Assembly (NCBI RefSeq): GCF_010550695.1 | Contig: NZ_JAAGOB010000012.1 | Span: forward strand, 113,860 to 177,859 | DNA length: 64,000 nucleotides | DNA from: Phytoactinopolyspora alkaliphila | GTDB lineage: Bacteria > Actinomycetota > Actinomycetes > Jiangellales > Jiangellaceae | Direction: 5' to 3' | Part shown: in pieces, positions 25,322-35,906 of the stretch | Numbering within the stretch: position 1 is the stretch's first letter | How the letters are laid out: each line of letters opens with the position of its first letter | Program-made: the position numbers and the translations under genes | The notes under the pieces: generated by a model | What the model saw: the letters and a program-made list of their open reading frames with translations, nothing else | Told to the model about the DNA's origin: nothing | The model's database searches: none

Positions 25322-25929
25322 TCGCGTTTGTGCGTGGAGTGGTGTCCAGCGTCCGGCCGACGGAGGCGGTGGTCGACGTCGGCGGCATCGGCCTCGCGGT
25401 GCAATGCACCCCGGGGACCTCGGCCGAGTTGCGCGTCGGCGCGCAGACCCAGCTCGCGGCCAGTCTGGTGGTTCGTGAGGACTCGCTGACGCTGTACGGA
25501 TTCGCCACCGACGACGAGCGCACGGTGTTCGAGCTCGTGCAGACCGCGAGCGGGGTCGGGCCGCGGCTGGCCCAGGCCATGCTTGCTGTGCACTCGCCGG
25601 ACGACCTTCGCCGCGCCGTCGCGATGGAGGATCTTGCGGCGCTGACCAAGGTTCCCGGCATCGGCAAGAAAGGTGCCCAGCGCATCGTCATCGAGCTCAA
25701 GGACAAGCTCGGCGGCTCCGCCGGTGCGATCCCCCCGGAGGGTGGGCGGGCGGGCACACCGTCGGGCGGCTGGCCGGAGCAGGTCCGTGGAGCGTTGCTC
25801 GGCTTGGGCTGGTCCGCTCGTGACGCAGACGCCGCGGTCGAGCAGATCACGCCGCTGGCGGCCGAGAACGGTCACGAGGCCGACGTCCCGTCCTTGTTGA
25901 AGGCCGCGCTCAGGACGCTGGCGAAATGA
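25318..25929 (+). CDS. ruvA: Holliday junction branch migration protein RuvA
   Basis: This 203-residue DNA-binding subunit has an N-terminal OB domain ([28 protein letters not shown]), helix-hairpin-helix motifs ([37 protein letters not shown]) and a C-terminal domain (after about residue 150) that contacts RuvB. A Gly/Pro-rich linker connects the last domain. It recruits RuvB to four-way junctions. Confidence 0.97.
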   Translation: MIAFVRGVVSSVRPTEAVVDVGGIGLAVQCTPGTSAELRVGAQTQLAASLVVREDSLTLYGFATDDERTVFELVQTASGVGPRLAQAMLAVHSPDDLRRAVAMEDLAALTKVPGIGKKGAQRIVIELKDKLGGSAGAIPPEGGRAGTPSGGWPEQVRGALLGLGWSARDADAAVEQITPLAAENGHEADVPSLLKAALRTLAK

Positions 25930-26008
25930 CCGCCGCCGTGTGTGATGGCCCGTTCGCTCATTCCGATGCCGCGCCCGTCTTGCTATTCGGGCCGCCCGCC
26001 GTCTTGGG

Positions 26009-26014
26009 TAGGTT
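26009..26014 (+). promoter_or_regulatory. Candidate leaderless -10 element (TAGGTT)
   Basis: TAGGTT is 6 nt before the GTG of ruvB, suggesting that ruvB has its own start site as well as readthrough from ruvCA. Confidence 0.38.
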
Positions 26015-26020
26015 GCCCAC

Positions 26021-27103
26021 GTGAGCAACTTCGGTGACGAGGACGACGCCGGCTCCCGGATGATGAGCGGGGGAGCGGCGGCCGACGAGCGGGCGCTCGA
26101 GGCGGCACTGCGTCCCCGCAGCCTGGCCGAGTTCATCGGGCAGGAGCGCTTGCGAGAGCAGCTGTCCCTGGTTCTGGACGCGGCCCGGGGCCGCGGCCGC
26201 AGCGCAGACCACATTCTGCTGTCGGGGCCGCCAGGGCTCGGCAAGACGACCCTGGCCATGATCGTCGCCACCGAGATGGGCGTGCCGCTCCGGATCACCA
26301 GCGGTCCGGCCATTCAGCACGCAGGCGACCTCGCCGCCATCCTGTCCTCTGTCAGCGAGGGCGACGTGCTCTTCTTCGACGAGATCCACCGCACGGCCCG
26401 GCCGGCGGAGGAGTTGCTCTATACCGCGATGGAGGACTTCCGCGTCGACGTGGTAGTCGGCAAGGGTCCGGGAGCCACCGCCATCCCGCTCGAGCTTCCA
26501 CCGTTCACACTGGTGGGCGCCACCACCAGGACGGGCCTACTCCCGGGGCCACTGCGGGACCGATTCGGTTTCACCGGACACCTGGACCTGTACGAGCCCA
26601 AAGAGCTCGAACAGGTGCTGTTCCGCTCCGCCGGCCTCCTCGACGTCGACCTGCGCGACGACGGCGCCCGGGAGATCGCCGGGCGATCCCGCGGCACGCC
26701 CCGGATCGCCAACCGGCTCCTGCGACGAGTACGCGACTTCGCCGAGGTTCGCGCTGACGCCGTGGTCACGGGAGATATCGCGCGCACCGCGCTGCGGGTG
26801 TTCGAAGTGGACGAGATCGGGCTGGACCGCCTCGACCGGGCAGTGCTGCTGGCGTTGTGCAAAAACTTCGGTGGCGGGCCGGTGGGGCTGGGAACGCTGG
26901 CCGTGGCGGTCGCCGAAGAGCGTGAGACGGTCGAGGAGGTCGCTGAGCCGTTCCTGGTGCGGGCCGGATTGCTGGCGCGGACTCCCCGTGGCAGAGTGGC
27001 CACGCCGGCCGCGTGGAGTCATCTCGGGATGGTCGCACCGGCGCAGGCTCCGTTCCGGGGCCACGGCGAGCTAGACTTGTTCGATAACGTCGACGAGGCG
27101 TGA
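26021..27103 (+). CDS. ruvB: Holliday junction branch migration DNA helicase RuvB
   Basis: This 360-residue AAA+ motor of branch migration has [17 protein letters not shown], Walker [10 protein letters not shown] (about 68-76), Walker B LFFDEIHR, sensor [18 protein letters not shown] and the C-terminal winged helix ([23 protein letters not shown]). It is slightly longer than usual at both ends. It follows ruvA after 91 bp. Confidence 0.97.
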   Translation: MSNFGDEDDAGSRMMSGGAAADERALEAALRPRSLAEFIGQERLREQLSLVLDAARGRGRSADHILLSGPPGLGKTTLAMIVATEMGVPLRITSGPAIQHAGDLAAILSSVSEGDVLFFDEIHRTARPAEELLYTAMEDFRVDVVVGKGPGATAIPLELPPFTLVGATTRTGLLPGPLRDRFGFTGHLDLYEPKELEQVLFRSAGLLDVDLRDDGAREIAGRSRGTPRIANRLLRRVRDFAEVRADAVVTGDIARTALRVFEVDEIGLDRLDRAVLLALCKNFGGGPVGLGTLAVAVAEERETVEEVAEPFLVRAGLLARTPRGRVATPAAWSHLGMVAPAQAPFRGHGELDLFDNVDEA

Positions 27104-27139
27104 TGTGCACGGGGATGCCGACATGGTGGCAGGCCCTGG

Positions 27140-27169
27140 TTCGAGAATGATCGCCTTGGGCACTAGAAT
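27140..27169 (+). promoter_or_regulatory. Candidate promoter upstream of yajC
   Basis: TTCGAG (27140-27145) and TAGAAT (27164-27169) are separated by 18 bp. The -10 is near consensus and the -35 is weak. Confidence 0.35.
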
Positions 27170-27217
27170 CGCGCGAACGCTCGAGGTCACCCCCTAATCG
27201 AAGGAAGCTTGTCTCTG

Positions 27218-27592
27218 ATGGAAGCACTGCTGCTCCCGATCCTTTTGATCGCGGTCTTCTACTTTCTGCTCATCCGGCCGCAGCAACGCCAGCGTCGGCA
27301 GATGATGACGATGCAGCAGACGCTGGCCGTGGGCAGCAAGGTCATGACCGGTGGCGGACTGCTCGGCACGGTCGTCGCGCTCGACGACGACGAGGTCGAG
27401 ATCGAGGTCTCGCCCGGCGTCACCAACCGGTACGTGCGCCGCGCCATCGTCAACGTGCTTGACAGCCCCGAGTCTGCTGACCCGCTGACCGAGGAGTCTC
27501 TCGACGAGCCGTTGAGCGAATCCGAGGACACGCTGTCGAAGCCTGACGAGCGGGCCAGCCAGGATCCGGCCAACGGCAGCGAGTCGCGCTAA
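27218..27592 (+). CDS. yajC: Preprotein translocase subunit YajC
   Basis: This 124-residue protein has one N-terminal membrane span (LLLPILLIAVFYFLLIRP, about residues 4-21), the RPQQRQRRQMMTMQQTLAVGSKVMTGGGLLGTVV core and an acidic Ser/Asp/Glu-rich tail. YajC associates with SecDF at the Sec translocon. The ATG at 27218 has AAGGAAG 10 nt upstream; TTG 27209 is too close to it. The expected downstream genes secD and secF are missing: apt starts 20 nt after the stop. Confidence 0.93.
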   Translation: MEALLLPILLIAVFYFLLIRPQQRQRRQMMTMQQTLAVGSKVMTGGGLLGTVVALDDDEVEIEVSPGVTNRYVRRAIVNVLDSPESADPLTEESLDEPLSESEDTLSKPDERASQDPANGSESR

Positions 27593-27612
27593 CAGCGGCG
27601 TCGTCGCTCCCG

Positions 27613-28146
27613 ATGATCAGCCAGGCTGATCGCGACCTGCTGTTGTCGCACGTCCGCGACATACCCGACTGGCCGCAGCCAGGCGTCACGTTCAAGGACA
27701 TCACGCCGCTGCTCCGAGACCCGGCGGGTTTCGCGACCACCGTCCGGTTGCTCTCTGAAGCAGCCGTCGGCCACGATGTGACGTCGGTGGTCGGCATCGA
27801 GGCTCGCGGCTTCATTCTCGGTGCTCCGGTCGCCTACCATCTCGACGCGGGATTCGTACCGGTCCGCAAGGAGGGCAAGCTTCCGGCCGAGACGTCGTCG
27901 GCCAGCTATGCGCTCGAGTACGGGCAGGCCACCATCGAGGTCCACCGGGACGCGTTCATGCCCGGCGAGCGGGTGCTGATCATTGACGATGTGCTGGCCA
28001 CCGGCGGCACCGTGCGCGCCACGGTAGATCTGGTGCGTGCTGCCGGTGCCGAGGTGGTCGCGGTCAGCGTCTTGATGGAACTCGGCTTTCTGCGGGGCCG
28101 GGAGAAGCTCGCCGACGTTCCGGTCAGTGCTCTGCTCAGCCTGTAA
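27613..28146 (+). CDS. apt: Adenine phosphoribosyltransferase
   Basis: This 177-residue purine-salvage enzyme makes AMP from adenine and [23 protein letters not shown] is the family N-terminus, [14 protein letters not shown] the flexible loop region, and [16 protein letters not shown] the PRPP-binding motif. Length is normal. It usually stands between secF and relA in actinobacteria; here it follows yajC and precedes relA. Confidence 0.97.
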   Translation: MISQADRDLLLSHVRDIPDWPQPGVTFKDITPLLRDPAGFATTVRLLSEAAVGHDVTSVVGIEARGFILGAPVAYHLDAGFVPVRKEGKLPAETSSASYALEYGQATIEVHRDAFMPGERVLIIDDVLATGGTVRATVDLVRAAGAEVVAVSVLMELGFLRGREKLADVPVSALLSL

Positions 28147-28325
28147 GAAGCCCGAGTCCCCGGCAGGCGGCGACGACGCCATCGCCTACCGGCAGAACCG
28201 CTGCTTCGCCGCACAGCCGGCCCTGGACGGGGTACCTTGGGCCGAGAGACCGGCTCTGGTGTAGGCCAGGAAACATCCGACGCCTAGACTGTGTTGTCTC
28301 CTTCGTAGAGAGCGAAAGGAGCTCG

Positions 28326-30629
28326 GTGGCTGAGCAGAACGCTTCCAGCGGTGCGCTGGCACCGGTGAGGGTGCGCGCGAGACTCGCGCGGCTGACCTCC
28401 CAACGCCAGCAGTCCGAGCCTGCCCTCGAGCCCCTTTTCCGCACCATCAAGGCCGCGCATCCCAAGGCGGACCTGAGCGTCGTCGAGCGTGCCTACCACA
28501 TCGCCCGCGAGGCGCACAGCGGCCAGAAGCGCAAGAGCGGTGATCCGTACATCACGCACCCGCTGGCGGTCGCCACCATCCTGGCCGAGCTTGGAATGAC
28601 GCCCCCCACGCTGGCGGCGGCTTTGCTCCACGACACGGTCGAAGACACCGACTACGGCCTGGACGAGCTGCGCGAAGAGTTCGGTGCCGAGATCGCCATG
28701 CTGGTCGACGGGGTCACCAAGCTGGACAAGGTGAAGTACGGCCAGGCGTCTCAGGCCGAGACGGTCCGCAAGATGGTCATCGCGATGGCCAAGGACATCC
28801 GGGTGCTGGTGATCAAGCTCGCCGACCGGCTGCACAACGCTCGAACCTGGAGGTACGTGCCCAAGGAGTCGGCACGGCGCAAGGCGCGCGAGACCATCGA
28901 GATCTACGCTCCGCTAGCGCACCGGCTCGGCATGAACACCATCAAATGGGAGCTGGAAGACCTCTCCTTCGCCACGCTGCATCCCAAGGTGTACGACGAG
29001 ATCGTGCGCCTGGTCGCCGAGCGCGCGCCGTCGCGCGACGATTACCTGGTCTCCGTGATCGGCAAGGTGCAGAGCGATCTGCGAACCTCGAAGATTAAGG
29101 CATCGGTCAGCGGCCGCCCCAAGCACTACTACTCGATCTATCAGAAGATGATCGTCCGCGGCCGCGAGTTCACCGACATCTACGATCTGGTCGGCATTCG
29201 CGTGCTCGTCGAGTCCGTGCGCGACTGTTACGCCGTCCTCGGCATCGTCCATGCGCGCTGGAACCCGGTACCCGGCCGGTTCAAGGACTACATAGCGATG
29301 CCGAAGTTCAACATGTACCAGTCCTTGCACACCACCGTGATCGGTCCGCAGGGTAAGCCGGTCGAGTTGCAGATCCGTACCTTCGCGATGCACCGCCGGG
29401 CCGAATACGGCATCGCGGCGCACTGGAAATACAAGGAAGAGAGCAACACCGGGCGGGAATCGCGCAGCAGCACCGCCGCCCCAGACGGCAACGGCACCAA
29501 CGACATGGCGTGGCTGCGCCAGCTCCTCGACTGGCAGAAGGAGACCGAGGACCCAGGAGAGTTCCTCGAGTCCCTCCGCTTCGAGATGGAGTCGAACGAG
29601 GTCTATGTCTTCACTCCCAAGGGCGATGTTGTCGCACTGCCCGCCGACGCCACACCCATCGACTTCGCCTATGCCGTGCATACCGAGGTGGGTCACCGGA
29701 CCATCGGTGCGCGGGTCAACGGCCGCCTGATCCCGCTGGAGTCGAAGCTCGACAACGGCGACGTCGTCGAGGTGTTCACCTCCAAGGCGCAGGGCGCTGG
29801 GCCGAGCCGCGACTGGCTGACCTTCGTCACCAGTGCCCGGGCACGTAACAAGATCAAGCAGTGGTTCTCCAAGGAACGCCGCGAAGAGGCCGTCGAGCAC
29901 GGCAAGGATGCCATCGCCCGCGCTATGCGCAAGCAGGATTTGCCCTTGCAGCGGATGCTCAGCCAGGAGGCACTCACGGCCGTCGCCGACGAGCTGCGCT
30001 ACGTGGACATCTCGGCGCTGTACGCGGCTGTCGGTGAGGGCCATGTGTCCGCCCAGAGCGTCGTACAGAAGCTCGTCTACATTCTCGGCGGCGAGGAAGG
30101 TACCAGCGAGGACGCCGCCGAGGCGGCCAGCCCGGATCGGCCCCGGCGGCGAGCCGGCGGCGATCCCGGCGTCGTGGTCAAGGGCGTCACGGACGTCTGG
30201 GTCAAACTATCTCGATGTTGTACGCCGGTGCCCGGCGACGAGATCGTCGGCTTCGTCACCCGCGGCTCTGGTGTATCCGTGCACCGAGTCGACTGCGTCA
30301 ACGTCGACTCGCTTCGCGAACAGCAGGGCCGCATTGTCGACGTGGAGTGGGCACCGACCTCCAACAGCATGTTCTTGGTCGCCATCCAGGTGGAGGCGCT
30401 GGACCGTGCCAGGCTGCTGTCCGACGTGACCAGGGTCCTGTCCGACCAGCACGTGAATATCCTGTCCGCCACCGTCGCCACCGGCAGCGACCGGATCGCG
30501 AAGAGCCGGTTCAGCTTCGAGATGGCAGATCCCAAGCACCTCGGCCACGTGCTCAAGGCAGTGCGCGGCGTCGAAGGAGTCTTCGACGCCTACCGCCTCA
30601 CCAGCGGCATCCCCGCGGTCTCCAACTAG
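28326..30629 (+). CDS. relA: Bifunctional (p)ppGpp synthetase/hydrolase
   Basis: This 767-residue stringent-response enzyme has an HD hydrolase domain ([14 protein letters not shown] near residue 100 and [10 protein letters not shown]), a nucleotidyltransferase synthetase domain ([34 protein letters not shown]), a TGS domain ([33 protein letters not shown]), a helical/zinc-finger segment and a C-terminal ACT domain. Both catalytic centres look intact, as in actinobacterial RSH proteins. The GTG start has AAAGGA 5 nt upstream. A TAGACT element (28283-28288) may be its -10. Confidence 0.97.
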   Translation: MAEQNASSGALAPVRVRARLARLTSQRQQSEPALEPLFRTIKAAHPKADLSVVERAYHIAREAHSGQKRKSGDPYITHPLAVATILAELGMTPPTLAAALLHDTVEDTDYGLDELREEFGAEIAMLVDGVTKLDKVKYGQASQAETVRKMVIAMAKDIRVLVIKLADRLHNARTWRYVPKESARRKARETIEIYAPLAHRLGMNTIKWELEDLSFATLHPKVYDEIVRLVAERAPSRDDYLVSVIGKVQSDLRTSKIKASVSGRPKHYYSIYQKMIVRGREFTDIYDLVGIRVLVESVRDCYAVLGIVHARWNPVPGRFKDYIAMPKFNMYQSLHTTVIGPQGKPVELQIRTFAMHRRAEYGIAAHWKYKEESNTGRESRSSTAAPDGNGTNDMAWLRQLLDWQKETEDPGEFLESLRFEMESNEVYVFTPKGDVVALPADATPIDFAYAVHTEVGHRTIGARVNGRLIPLESKLDNGDVVEVFTSKAQGAGPSRDWLTFVTSARARNKIKQWFSKERREEAVEHGKDAIARAMRKQDLPLQRMLSQEALTAVADELRYVDISALYAAVGEGHVSAQSVVQKLVYILGGEEGTSEDAAEAASPDRPRRRAGGDPGVVVKGVTDVWVKLSRCCTPVPGDEIVGFVTRGSGVSVHRVDCVNVDSLREQQGRIVDVEWAPTSNSMFLVAIQVEALDRARLLSDVTRVLSDQHVNILSATVATGSDRIAKSRFSFEMADPKHLGHVLKAVRGVEGVFDAYRLTSGIPAVSN

Positions 30630-30769
30630 AGGCGCGCTGGGCGCGGGGAGAACGATGGCCTGCGCGCACTTTAAGAGCTTTTCGTGGCATGCTTCACCGC
30701 CACGGAACGCGACGCGCGCAGGGGGCTGCTGCTCCCGGCGACCGTACCTAGACCAAGGCGACTCGGCAG

Positions 30770-32110
30770 CTAGCCGGCGAACTCGTCCCGGGCCTGCTCC
30801 GCCTGCTCGAGCCAGGAGCGGCGGGCCGCCAGCGCTTCTTCAGCCTCACGCAGCTTGCGCTCATTACCCGTGGCGCGCGCCTTCTCGACCTTCTGCTCGA
30901 GGTCGCTGATGAGGTTCTGCAACTGGTCCACGGTGGCTTGGGCTCTGGCGTAGGCCTCCGGATTGCTGCGGGTCCATTCGGCTTGCTCGGCGTCACGGAT
31001 GGCGTCCTCGACCTTGCGCAACCGTCCTTCCACGCCGCGCCGGGCGTCCCGGGGCACGTGCCCGATCTGCTCCCAGCGTTCCTGAATGCCGCGCAGCTGT
31101 GCCCGGGCGGCCTTCCAATCGGTGATCGGCAGCAACGCCTCGGCTTCGACGAGCAGCGCCTGCTTGAGCTCCAGGTTGGCACTCTCCTCGTCGTCGCGCT
31201 GCGCCTGGTTCGCGGCGCGAGCTTCGAAGAAGGTGTCCTGGGTGGCCCGGAACTTCTTCCAGAGTGTGTCCTCGACATTGCGCGGTGCCGGGCCTGCGGC
31301 CTTCCATTCGGCCATCAGGTCACGATACCGGCGCGCAGTAGGGCCCCAGTCCGTCGACGTGGAAAGCTCTTCGGCTTGCTTGAGGATCCGCTCCTTGATG
31401 GACTTCGCAGCCTCGCGGCGCTCGGCGAGTTCGGCGAAGTGTGCCTTGCGCCGGCGCGTGTAGTGTGTGCGCGCCGTGGAGAACCGGCGCCACAATGCGT
31501 CGTCGGTGGCGCGACTGAGCCGGGCGAGAGACTTCCACTCCTCGAGCAGGAGACGCAGTTCGTCGGCACCGCCGCGCCAGTCGTTACCCTCGGCGATCTT
31601 CTCGGCGGCCTCGGCTATCGCTTCTTTGCGGGCTTGCGCCTCCTCCTGAGCCTTGGCGCGAGCGGCTCGGCGCTCCGCTCGGCGTTCGTCGATCTGCGCC
31701 TCGACAGCGTCGAGCCGGCTGCTGAGCGAGTCGAGATCACCCACGGCCTTGGCATCCGTGAGCGCCTCCCGCAGCTTGCGCACGCCTGCGGCAGTCTCGT
31801 CGGGCGCGGCGGCTCCGGACGCCAGCCGCTGCTCCAGCAGATCGACCTGGACAGCGAGGTCGTCGAACTTGCGCCCGAAGAACGCCAGCGCTTGTTCCGG
31901 CTGGCCGACCTGCCAGGAACCGACCGAGCGCTCACCCTCGGCGGTACGGACGAAGACCTCGCCCTTGGCGTCCACCCGCCCCCATTCGTTGGAGGCGACA
32001 GTCTCGGGTGCGGCATCCTGCGAGTCGGGGGCCGGCTGCTGCGCTGCCGCGGTCTCGGCGGCGGAGGCCGGGGTGGGTTCTGGCTCAGGGCTGCCGGGGA
32101 TGTGCGTCAC
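30770..32110 (-). CDS. DUF349 domain-containing coiled-coil protein
   Basis: This 446-residue cytoplasmic protein has several tandem DUF349 helical repeats, recognisable by W-x-R and W-K motifs (GNDWRGGADELRLLLEEWK, STDWGPTARRYRDLMAEWK, ITDWKAARAQLRGIQERWE), each followed by DALWRRF/DTLWKKF-like helices. The first 50 residues are Pro/Ala/Glu-rich. The C-terminus is a charged coiled coil. Function is not established. Its place between relA and the MBL hydrolase/hisS pair, on the opposite strand, is common in actinobacteria. Confidence 0.9.
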   Translation of the reverse strand: MTHIPGSPEPEPTPASAAETAAAQQPAPDSQDAAPETVASNEWGRVDAKGEVFVRTAEGERSVGSWQVGQPEQALAFFGRKFDDLAVQVDLLEQRLASGAAAPDETAAGVRKLREALTDAKAVGDLDSLSSRLDAVEAQIDERRAERRAARAKAQEEAQARKEAIAEAAEKIAEGNDWRGGADELRLLLEEWKSLARLSRATDDALWRRFSTARTHYTRRRKAHFAELAERREAAKSIKERILKQAEELSTSTDWGPTARRYRDLMAEWKAAGPAPRNVEDTLWKKFRATQDTFFEARAANQAQRDDEESANLELKQALLVEAEALLPITDWKAARAQLRGIQERWEQIGHVPRDARRGVEGRLRKVEDAIRDAEQAEWTRSNPEAYARAQATVDQLQNLISDLEQKVEKARATGNERKLREAEEALAARRSWLEQAEQARDEFAG

Positions 32111-32308
32111 GGTGGGTCCTCATCCGGGGTCGGGTGAAGGCATAGGAACGGTGATGGTGTTCGAAGGGACAGTCTAGGCAGGTTCCGCCCTTGCGTTGGT
32201 AACGAGTTCGCGGCAAAAATCGCCGGACGATAGTCCACCCGGCGGTGTGGGCGTGCCTGGGCGGCCCACGCACACGAATCCGGGATGAATGCGCACGCTG
32301 CGGACCGG

Positions 32309-32314
32309 TAACCT
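32309..32314 (+). promoter_or_regulatory. Candidate leaderless -10 element (TAACCT)
   Basis: TAACCT is 7 nt before the GTG at 32322. It helps to choose that codon over ATG 32289. Confidence 0.35.
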
Positions 32315-32321
32315 TCTCCGA

Positions 32322-33002
32322 GTGTTCCTCGTCGCCATCGTCAGCCCCGTCCTCGGTGCCAACTGCTACGTCGTCGCACCCGAAGGTGCGGGCGAGTGCG
32401 TGCTGGTCGACCCGGGCTTCAATGTCAAGGAGCAGGTCGACGTGACAGTCGCCGAACACGGTCTACGTCCGGTCGCCGCGCTGGTCACCCACGGCCACGT
32501 CGACCATACGTTCTCTCTCGCTGAGCTGTGCCGTCGCGATGACCTGCCGGTTTACATACATGAGGCTGATCGTTACCGGCTGAAGGACCCGATCGGGACG
32601 CTCGGACCCGAGTTCGCGCCTATGTTCGCCGGGTTAGCCGCGGACTGGTCGCCGCCCCCGGACGTCCGCCCGGTGAGCAACCGCCAGGTGATCGAGATCG
32701 CCGGGCTGACCATCCGGGTCATACACGCGCCGGGTCATACGGAGGGCTCGGTCCTGTACCACGTGGCCGGGCCGGTGGGGTCGGCTGGTGTCTGCTTCAC
32801 CGGTGACGTGCTCTTCACGGGCACCGTGGGACGGATCGACCTCCCCGGCGGCGATGGCGAGATGATGAACGATACCCTCCGGCGAATCGCCGATCCGGAG
32901 GCCGACGGGCTGCCGGATGACATCACAATCTTGCCCGGTCATGGCGAAGGCGACTCACTTGGCCGCCAGCGTGTCACCAACCCCTATCTGAACAACTTCT
33001 AG
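32322..33002 (+). CDS. MBL fold metallo-hydrolase (glyoxalase II-like)
   Basis: This 226-residue metallo-beta-lactamase-fold hydrolase has the zinc motif THGHVDH, then [21 protein letters not shown] with the bridging Asp, and PGHGEG. Similar proteins beside hisS hydrolyse thioesters such as S-lactoyl derivatives, possibly of mycothiol here, though that is inference. GTG 32322 gives the usual N-terminus (a few residues, then [12 protein letters not shown]); ATG 32289 would add 11 residues. It sits 11 nt before hisS. Confidence 0.9.
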   Translation: MFLVAIVSPVLGANCYVVAPEGAGECVLVDPGFNVKEQVDVTVAEHGLRPVAALVTHGHVDHTFSLAELCRRDDLPVYIHEADRYRLKDPIGTLGPEFAPMFAGLAADWSPPPDVRPVSNRQVIEIAGLTIRVIHAPGHTEGSVLYHVAGPVGSAGVCFTGDVLFTGTVGRIDLPGGDGEMMNDTLRRIADPEADGLPDDITILPGHGEGDSLGRQRVTNPYLNNF

Positions 33003-33013
33003 AGGACACTCCT

Positions 33014-34270
33014 GTGAACCAGCCGATGTTCCGTGCCCCGAAGGGCACCTACGATCTGGTCTCTCCGCGCGCCGAGGCGATTCTGGCTGTGCGGGAGGCC
33101 ATGGCCGAGCCGTTGCGACGGGCCGGGTTCGGCTACATCGAGACCCCGTCCTTCGAGGAGACGCAACTGTTCGTCCGCGGCGTCGGTGAGTCGACGGACG
33201 TCGTGACGAAGGAGATGTACACGTTCACCACCCGCGGCGGCGACGACGTCACGCTGCGCCCGGAAGGGACCGCCCCCGTTCTGCGCGCCGCACTGGAGAA
33301 CGGCCTGCACCGCGGCGCATTGCCGGTGAAGCTCTGGTACTCAGGCTCGTACTACCGCTACGAGCGGCCGCAGAAGGGCAGGTACCGGCACTTCTCGCAG
33401 GTCGGTGCCGAGGTCCTGGGTACCGAGGACCCAGCCAGCGACGCCGAGCTCATCGTCCTCGCGGCCGACGCCTACCGGGAGCTGGGCCTGGAAAACGTGC
33501 GGATCGTGATCAACTCCCTCGGTTCGGACGAGTCGAGGCCGGCATACCGTGCCGCATTGCAGGAGTTCCTGGGCACGCTCGAGCTGGACGAAGACACCGC
33601 GCGCCGAGCCGAGCTGAACCCATTGCGCGTCCTGGACGACAAGCGGCCGGAGATCCAGGCGGCGCTCGCCGACGCCCCGGTCATCACCGAGTTCCTTTCC
33701 GCCGGCGACCGTGCACACCACGACGTCGTGCGGACGCGGCTCGCTGACGCGGGCCTCGATTTCGAAGACGATCCGCGCCTGGTGCGCGGGCTGGACTACT
33801 ACACGCGCACACTCTTCGAGTTCGTCCACGACGGGCTGGGAGCACAGTCGGCGGTCGGTGGCGGCGGCCGGTACGACGGCCTGTCGGAATTGATCGGAGG
33901 CCCGCGGTTACCTGCCGTCGGCTGGGCCCTGGGCGTGGACCGCACCCTGCTGGCGATGGAAGCCGAAGGGCTGCCGTTGCCCGGCAAGACCGGTGTTGAC
34001 GTCTACGCCGTGCCCTTGGGGGACGAAGCAGCTCGGACCCTGTTCGGCGTCGTGTCACAATTGCGCAGAGCGGGAGTCCGTGCCGACATCGCCGTGGGCG
34101 GGCGCGGGCTCAAGGGGGCGATGAAGGCGGCCGATCGCAGCGGCGCCAGGCACGCCGTCGTTCTCGGCGAGCGCGACCTGGCCGAAGGAGTCGCACAGGT
34201 GAAGGATCTGCAGACCGGGGAACAGGAATCCGTGGCCCTCGACCAGGTGTTCAAGCGGCTCACCACATAA
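33014..34270 (+). CDS. hisS: Histidine--tRNA ligase
   Basis: This 418-residue class II aminoacyl-tRNA synthetase has motif 1 near [15 protein letters not shown], motif 2 [24 protein letters not shown], the histidine-binding [15 protein letters not shown] and GGGRYDGL, motif 3 [12 protein letters not shown] and a C-terminal anticodon-binding domain. The GTG start is preceded by GAGGA. Size and motif order are normal. Confidence 0.97.
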   Translation: MNQPMFRAPKGTYDLVSPRAEAILAVREAMAEPLRRAGFGYIETPSFEETQLFVRGVGESTDVVTKEMYTFTTRGGDDVTLRPEGTAPVLRAALENGLHRGALPVKLWYSGSYYRYERPQKGRYRHFSQVGAEVLGTEDPASDAELIVLAADAYRELGLENVRIVINSLGSDESRPAYRAALQEFLGTLELDEDTARRAELNPLRVLDDKRPEIQAALADAPVITEFLSAGDRAHHDVVRTRLADAGLDFEDDPRLVRGLDYYTRTLFEFVHDGLGAQSAVGGGGRYDGLSELIGGPRLPAVGWALGVDRTLLAMEAEGLPLPGKTGVDVYAVPLGDEAARTLFGVVSQLRRAGVRADIAVGGRGLKGAMKAADRSGARHAVVLGERDLAEGVAQVKDLQTGEQESVALDQVFKRLTT

Positions 34271-34368
34271 CGTTTCGTAACAACTCGATAGTTACCTGCC
34301 CCGGGTACTAGCCAACTCGCCGTGTGCACGCCACCATGTCCAGCAGTCATTTCCAAAGGAGCGTGGAC

Positions 34369-35781
34369 ATGGACACGGTGAACGACATTCTCGGCCGGGC
34401 TTCGGGCTGGGTGTGGGGTGGCGAGATCTGGGACGGCCAGGATTTCTTCGGCATTCTCATTCCCTTGCTCCTCGGCACGGGCCTCTACCTGACCTGGCGG
34501 CTCAGCGCCATCCAGTTCCGCACGCTTGGGCGTGCGCTCCGGCTGGGGCTGGTCAAACGCAAGGACATCACCGGTGAAGGCGACGTCACGCACTACGAGG
34601 CGCTGAGCACGGCGCTTGCCGCTACCGTCGGCGTCGGCAACATCGCGGGTGTCGCAACCGCGATCTACCTTGGTGGTCCCGGTGCGCTGTTCTGGATGTG
34701 GATCACCGGCCTCGTGGGCATGGCGACGAAGTACAGCGAGGCGTTCCTCGGTGTGAAGTTCCGCCGCACGGACGCCGCCGGTGAACAGAGCGGCGGTCCC
34801 CAGATGTACCTGACGAGGGGCATCAAGGGGCGGCTCGGACCGATCCTCGGCGTCACGTTCGCGGTCTTCGCGATCATCGCCAGTTTCGGCATCGGCAACA
34901 TGACCCAGTCCAACACCGTCGCCGCGACGGCGAACGCGTCGTGGGACGTCCCGACGTGGGTGGCCGGCCTCGTTCTGACCGTCGGCGCCGCCGCCGTGGT
35001 GCTGGGCGGCATCAAGGTGATCGGCAAGGTCACCGCCGCGCTGGTGCCCCTGATGATCGTCGTTTACCTGCTGGCCGGCACCTGGGTTCTGCTCGCCAAC
35101 GTCGGTGAGCTGCCGGACGCGGTCTCGCTGATCTTCACCGACGCCTTCACCGGCACCGCGGCCGCGGGCGGGTTCCTGGGCGCGCTGTTCATCCACGCGC
35201 TGCGTTACGGTGTCGCACGCGGGATCTTCTCCAACGAGTCCGGGCTCGGGACAGGCGGCATCGCCGCGGCCGCGGCGAAGACCACGCACCCGGTGCGTCA
35301 GGCACTGGTGTCCATGACCCAGACGTTCATCGACACGCTCGTGGTGGTGAGCTTCACCGGCTTCGTCATCATCGTCTCCGGCGCCTGGCAGAGCGGTCTG
35401 ACCGGTGGGGAGATGACTTCCCTGGCGTTCGAGACCGGGCTGCCGGGAGAGTGGGGTGACAACGTCGTCGCCGTGAGCGTGGCGTTCTTCGCCTTCTCGA
35501 CACTGCTCGGCTGGTGCTACTACGGCGAGCGCAACGTCGAGCGCCTGGTGGGTCGGGCCGGCGTCGTGCCCTTCCGGCTCGTCTTCGTCGCCGTCGTGTA
35601 CGTCGGAGCGGTGACCGAGCTGGAGACTGTCTGGACGTTCTCCGACGTGGCGAACGGCCTGATGGCGCTGCCGAACCTGGTGGGCCTGCTGATTCTGGCC
35701 GGCATGGTGGCTCGCGAGACCCGCGAGTACCTGAACAGTCCGGAAGGCCAGCTGCTCAAGCGCAGCCCGGCTGAACGCTGA
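34369..35781 (+). CDS. Alanine/sodium symporter (AGCS family)
   Basis: This 470-residue membrane protein with about 10-11 spans carries the AGCS signature: ALSTALAATVGVGNIAGVATAIYLGGPGALFWMW, then GMATKYSEAFLGVKFR and RYGVARGIFSNESGLGTGGIAAAAA. It imports alanine or glycine with Na+. The ATG at 34369 has AAAGGAG 7 nt upstream and precedes the natural N-terminus MDTVNDILG. It stands alone between hisS and aspS, with its own terminator-like hairpin downstream. Confidence 0.95.
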   Translation: MDTVNDILGRASGWVWGGEIWDGQDFFGILIPLLLGTGLYLTWRLSAIQFRTLGRALRLGLVKRKDITGEGDVTHYEALSTALAATVGVGNIAGVATAIYLGGPGALFWMWITGLVGMATKYSEAFLGVKFRRTDAAGEQSGGPQMYLTRGIKGRLGPILGVTFAVFAIIASFGIGNMTQSNTVAATANASWDVPTWVAGLVLTVGAAAVVLGGIKVIGKVTAALVPLMIVVYLLAGTWVLLANVGELPDAVSLIFTDAFTGTAAAGGFLGALFIHALRYGVARGIFSNESGLGTGGIAAAAAKTTHPVRQALVSMTQTFIDTLVVVSFTGFVIIVSGAWQSGLTGGEMTSLAFETGLPGEWGDNVVAVSVAFFAFSTLLGWCYYGERNVERLVGRAGVVPFRLVFVAVVYVGAVTELETVWTFSDVANGLMALPNLVGLLILAGMVARETREYLNSPEGQLLKRSPAER

Positions 35782-35841
35782 ACCCGGATGGCGACTCCAT
35801 AACCGGGTCGCGTCCCCGGGCGGGGTTTACGTAGGATCACA

Positions 35842-35871
35842 GGCGGCGGGCCGTTCCATCGGCCCGCCGCC
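35842..35871 (+). terminator. GC-rich hairpin terminator after the alanine symporter gene
   Basis: There is a perfect 12-bp stem (GGCGGCGGGCCG, loop TTCCAT, CGGCCCGCCGCC). It lies 60 nt after the symporter stop and 35 nt before the aspS start. There is no T-run, which is common for actinobacterial terminators. An attenuator role for aspS cannot be excluded. Confidence 0.75.
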
Positions 35872-35906
35872 AATCCGTTCAGCCACCACCGAAAGAGGAC
35901 CCCCAC

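Noticed and set aside
35782..35906. T-box riboswitch ahead of aspS
   Set aside because: Only a simple 12-bp hairpin is present, with no AG-bulge stem or T-box sequence; a terminator of the symporter gene explains it.
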